Shown here in pieces: positions 31,663 through 33,693 of a stretch of DNA of 33,693 bases (positions within the stretch are counted from its first letter, which is position 1; each line of letters starts with the position of its first letter). A model generated the notes under the pieces. That model saw only the letters and a list, made by a program, of their open reading frames with translations. It was not told the origin of the DNA and searched no databases. Origin of the DNA: JBFWVJ01 sp050246795 (GTDB lineage Bacteria; Patescibacteriota; Gracilibacteria; JAUYGZ01); the NCBI GenBank assembly GCA_050246795.1, contig JBFWVJ010000011.1, positions 1 through 33,693 of the forward strand, written 5' to 3'. The translations under genes and the position numbers were made by a program.

Positions 31663-32022
31663 ATGGAAACTTCAGAAGCAAAAAAAGTAGCAAAGCCTAC
31701 AGTCAAAAAATCAAACTCGGCTGCGATTCGCGTGTCACTTGAAACACGAAAGCGCTTGCTTTCGGAACTCGCCAAAATCAACAAGAAGCAATTCGGCAAA
31801 CGCGTCAAACTCGACGCGCTTTTGCTGAAGCTTCTTCCGAAGCTCACGGCGCAAGACCTGAGCGAACTTCAGGAGGCCAGTCTTACGGGACGTGACCGAA
31901 TGGAGCAGAGCTATCGTGCGCATTGTTCGAAGTTCGGACAGATCACAATGGACGATTATTTGGCGCATCTTTTGAAATCAGAAAGCAACAAATCCGCTCA
32001 AGGAAATGCAGCAGTTTCATAG
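31663..32022 (+). CDS. Probable RHH-type DNA-binding protein
   Basis: 119 residues. After a Lys/Pro-rich N-terminus, SAAIRVSLETRKRLLSEL (about 24-41) has the strand-helix pattern of ribbon-helix-helix proteins, followed by a long helix (LDALLLKLLPKLTAQDLSEL) and a basic tail. It follows the relaxase gene by 98 bp and carries the conserved leader. It could be a relaxosome factor or a repressor of transfer genes. No family name can be given. Confidence 0.6.
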   Translation: METSEAKKVAKPTVKKSNSAAIRVSLETRKRLLSELAKINKKQFGKRVKLDALLLKLLPKLTAQDLSELQEASLTGRDRMEQSYRAHCSKFGQITMDDYLAHLLKSESNKSAQGNAAVS

Positions 32023-32105
32023 GGGAAATAACGCATTTTTCTCTATGAAAGCACGCTCTATTTTTAATGAATTTTCTTGATATTTCTCAAAGGAGAAAGT
32101 AGTTT

Positions 32106-32360
32106 ATGGACAGTAATAATTTGAAAGATTCTAAGCCGGAAAGCGAAGAATCAAATAAACCGCTCTTTGACAATTTGACTTGGTTATCTACGAAAGACGC
32201 TGCTGTGTACTTGCGAAAAATTCGCAAGGATGGACAACCCTCTGATGGAGCAATTCGTACTGCCGTTTGGCGAGGACTTTTGAAGGCTCGCAAATGGGGT
32301 CGAAGACTCTTCTTTAAGAAGGTCGAACTGGATCGCCTACTTGAACTCTCTCTAATCTAA
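32106..32360 (+). CDS. Excisionase-like HTH protein (recombination directionality factor)
   Basis: 84 residues, ATG after AAAGGAG. LSTKDAAVYLRKIRK (about 28-42) and LKARKWGRRLFFKKVELDRLL (about 60-80) make the short winged-helix of excisionase/MerR-like binding proteins. Its place immediately before the integrase suggests it bends att DNA to favour excision. The 83 bp upstream (32023-32105) are AT-rich and probably hold its promoter, without a clear -35/-10 pair. Confidence 0.8.
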   Translation: MDSNNLKDSKPESEESNKPLFDNLTWLSTKDAAVYLRKIRKDGQPSDGAIRTAVWRGLLKARKWGRRLFFKKVELDRLLELSLI

Positions 32361-32386
32361 AAAAATAGAAATAAAGGAGAATTAAG

Positions 32387-33607
32387 ATGGGTGTAACCAG
32401 TTACGAAGAAGATGGAAAAATATTGTGGCAAGCATACGTCAATGTCGTTTCGAATAAGAATCGCAAGATTCGCGAACAGAAACGAGAGATTGATCTTGCC
32501 TCTAAAGAGGAAGCGGAAAAAATCTATAAGCGCGAATATCAGCAAGCTTGCATTAAAGTTGCGAGACGTGAAAATGAGGGCGCTACCTGGGGTGAAGTTG
32601 TGGAGAAGTGGGAACGCTACTACACACTCTTTCCTTCACGGAAGCTCAAGCCCGCGACGGTCCGAGATTATGTGGCGAGAGCCAATAACTGGACAAAGTC
32701 TTGGCTGAAGAAACCCGCATCGAAACTGGGGTTTGCTGATGGCGCAGAGATCTTCACTTTAGCGAAGGCAGAAGAAGCAAGTGTCCTTCTTCAATATCAG
32801 ATCAAGATCGCAATCAACGTGATTTACCTCTGGGGTATGGAACACGGGCACATTGTCGGAAAAGACAAGAGCCCTGTTCACGCGGTGGAGCTTGAGCGAA
32901 AGCCAGCTTGCACCATTCCCGAGATCTTGACGAGGGATGAAGTTATTCTGCTACTGGAGCGGTCGGAACAAAAAGAGCACCCTTGGCACCCTATATGGAA
33001 GGTTGGTCTTTACACTGGAATGCGCGCAGGAGAACTGCGAGGCCTTCGGTTAGAAGACATCGACCTTGTTTCTAGGGAAATAGCCTTGGCTCTTGATAAG
33101 TCTGATGATTCAAAAAAGAGTTACGGACTTATCAGAGTTCATAGGGCATGGAGCCAGAGCACAAAGAAATTTGGGGAAACGAAGGCCGGATACTGGCGCA
33201 CGGTTCCTGTTTCTAGTGAGCTTTACTGGTTCCTACAAAGCTACTTGCCGTCAATGAGTTGGGGCAAGGACGAGCACGGGACTCTTGTGTTTCAAGACTT
33301 CCATGAGTTGAGACGAGGCATGCAAGCGAAGGTTCTTCGGGCCTTCTGTGTGAATGAGGGACTTAAATCCATTAAGTTCCATACACTCAGAGCTTGTTTT
33401 GCGACGCACTTAATTCAGGCCGGAGTTCCTGCGACAACGGTCATGAAGATCGGTGGTTGGCAGGATCTTGAGACGATGCAGATTTACATCCGCATGGCTG
33501 GTATTGAGGAAGCGGGAGCGACAGAGAGGCTTAGCTTTAAATCTAAAGCGATTGAACGCCCGATGGAACTCCCTGCGAATGTGGTCAGTATGTTCGGCTC
33601 GCGCTAG
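32387..33607 (+). CDS. int: Tyrosine recombinase (integrase)
   Basis: 406 residues. An N-terminal arm-type region and a core-binding domain (about 65-165) precede the catalytic domain. R213 (TGMRAGELRGL), H332 and R335 (HTLRACFATH), W358 in the GGW position where many have His, and nucleophile Y367 (MQIYIRM) match the family. It should catalyse integration and excision of the element. The stop lies 36 bases before the inverted repeat at the window end, typical spacing for an att site. Confidence 0.94.
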   Translation: MGVTSYEEDGKILWQAYVNVVSNKNRKIREQKREIDLASKEEAEKIYKREYQQACIKVARRENEGATWGEVVEKWERYYTLFPSRKLKPATVRDYVARANNWTKSWLKKPASKLGFADGAEIFTLAKAEEASVLLQYQIKIAINVIYLWGMEHGHIVGKDKSPVHAVELERKPACTIPEILTRDEVILLLERSEQKEHPWHPIWKVGLYTGMRAGELRGLRLEDIDLVSREIALALDKSDDSKKSYGLIRVHRAWSQSTKKFGETKAGYWRTVPVSSELYWFLQSYLPSMSWGKDEHGTLVFQDFHELRRGMQAKVLRAFCVNEGLKSIKFHTLRACFATHLIQAGVPATTVMKIGGWQDLETMQIYIRMAGIEEAGATERLSFKSKAIERPMELPANVVSMFGSR

Positions 33608-33629
33608 AAGTGATGAAGAAAAAAGTTTG

Positions 33630-33638
33630 TGCTATAAT
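33630..33638 (+). promoter_or_regulatory. Extended -10 promoter facing the window end
   Basis: TGCTATAAT has the TGn extension and a consensus TATAAT. No good -35 is seen. Transcription would start near the inverted repeat and run out of the window. It could drive a small RNA or, after circularisation of the element, genes at the other end. Confidence 0.4.
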
Positions 33639-33642
33639 AGCA

Positions 33643-33693
33643 TGGCGGATTCGTTAAGTAGTTGAAACAAGTCATTTTGCGACGAATCCGCCA
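33643..33693 (+). repeat. Perfect 12-bp inverted repeat, candidate att-related site
   Basis: TGGCGGATTCGT (33643-33654) and ACGAATCCGCCA (33682-33693) are exact inverted copies with a 27-base spacer, the right arm ending exactly at the window edge. No other copy was found in the window. It may be a recombinase site, a terminator of the integrase transcript or the border of a tRNA-like target; the sequence alone does not decide. Confidence 0.5.

Noticed and set aside
33643..33693. tRNA gene or tRNA 3' fragment at the window end
   Set aside because: The unit is 51 bases with no D-, anticodon- or T-loop features; only the arms resemble an acceptor end.
1..33693. CRISPR array, rRNA, tRNA or insertion sequence
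   Set aside because: No regularly spaced direct repeats, no rRNA/tRNA-like folds and no transposase were seen.

Overview
All supported genes in this 33.7-kb window lie on the + strand. They form a cargo region (1-11028) followed by a mobilisation and conjugation region (about 11.3-33.6 kb) that ends in an excisionase/tyrosine-integrase pair. This is the layout of an integrated conjugative element (ICE). Moderate GC content, strong GGAGG ribosome sites, an NtrC-type regulator and the F-like transfer set suggest a Gram-negative host. A predatory-type Bdellovibrionota or other delta-like proteobacterium is my best guess, but that is inference and not proven by the sequence.

Region A (1-5308) is a tightly packed operon. 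It holds the tail of an unidentified gene, an alphaKG-HExxH-type peptide beta-hydroxylase-like protein, a family-5 (peptide-type) solute-binding protein without any permease, a membrane histidine kinase and an NtrC-like sigma54 activator. The order suggests that a modified peptide or similar ligand is captured in the periplasm and reported to the kinase.

Region B (5442-9865) looks like a sulfur-species detoxification module. It encodes an ArsR regulator fused to rhodanese, an MFS transporter fused to rhodanese, a DsrE-like protein, an SQR-like flavoprotein and a methyltransferase. Region C (9866-11028) has three tandem dyads, a SHOCT membrane protein, a Met/Cys-rich periplasmic protein (probably metal related) and a Nudix protein. 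A 280-bp structured non-coding gap separates the cargo from the transfer genes.

Region D (11309-29268) carries five small proteins and then a compact F-like type IV secretion system. Its parts are a VirD4/TraD coupling protein fused to a TraU-like periplasmic domain, a GspE/PilB-type ATPase, a thioredoxin-fold protein, a VirB2/TraA-like pilin, TraL, TraE, TraK, TraB, a TraV-position lipoprotein, TraC, a TraH-like protein and a TraG N-terminal-like protein. A PIN-toxin/HTH-antitoxin pair with its own palindromic operator sits between the lipoprotein and TraC.

Region E (29269-33693) has a candidate oriT, MobC, a MOBP relaxase with a primase-like C-terminal extension, an RHH-like protein, an excisionase and an integrase. 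A perfect 12-bp inverted repeat lies flush with the window end. Three genes (pilin, TraC, RHH-like) share a conserved 5' leader that overlaps their ribosome sites, so RNA-level co-control of transfer genes is possible. No tRNA, rRNA, CRISPR array or insertion sequence was seen.
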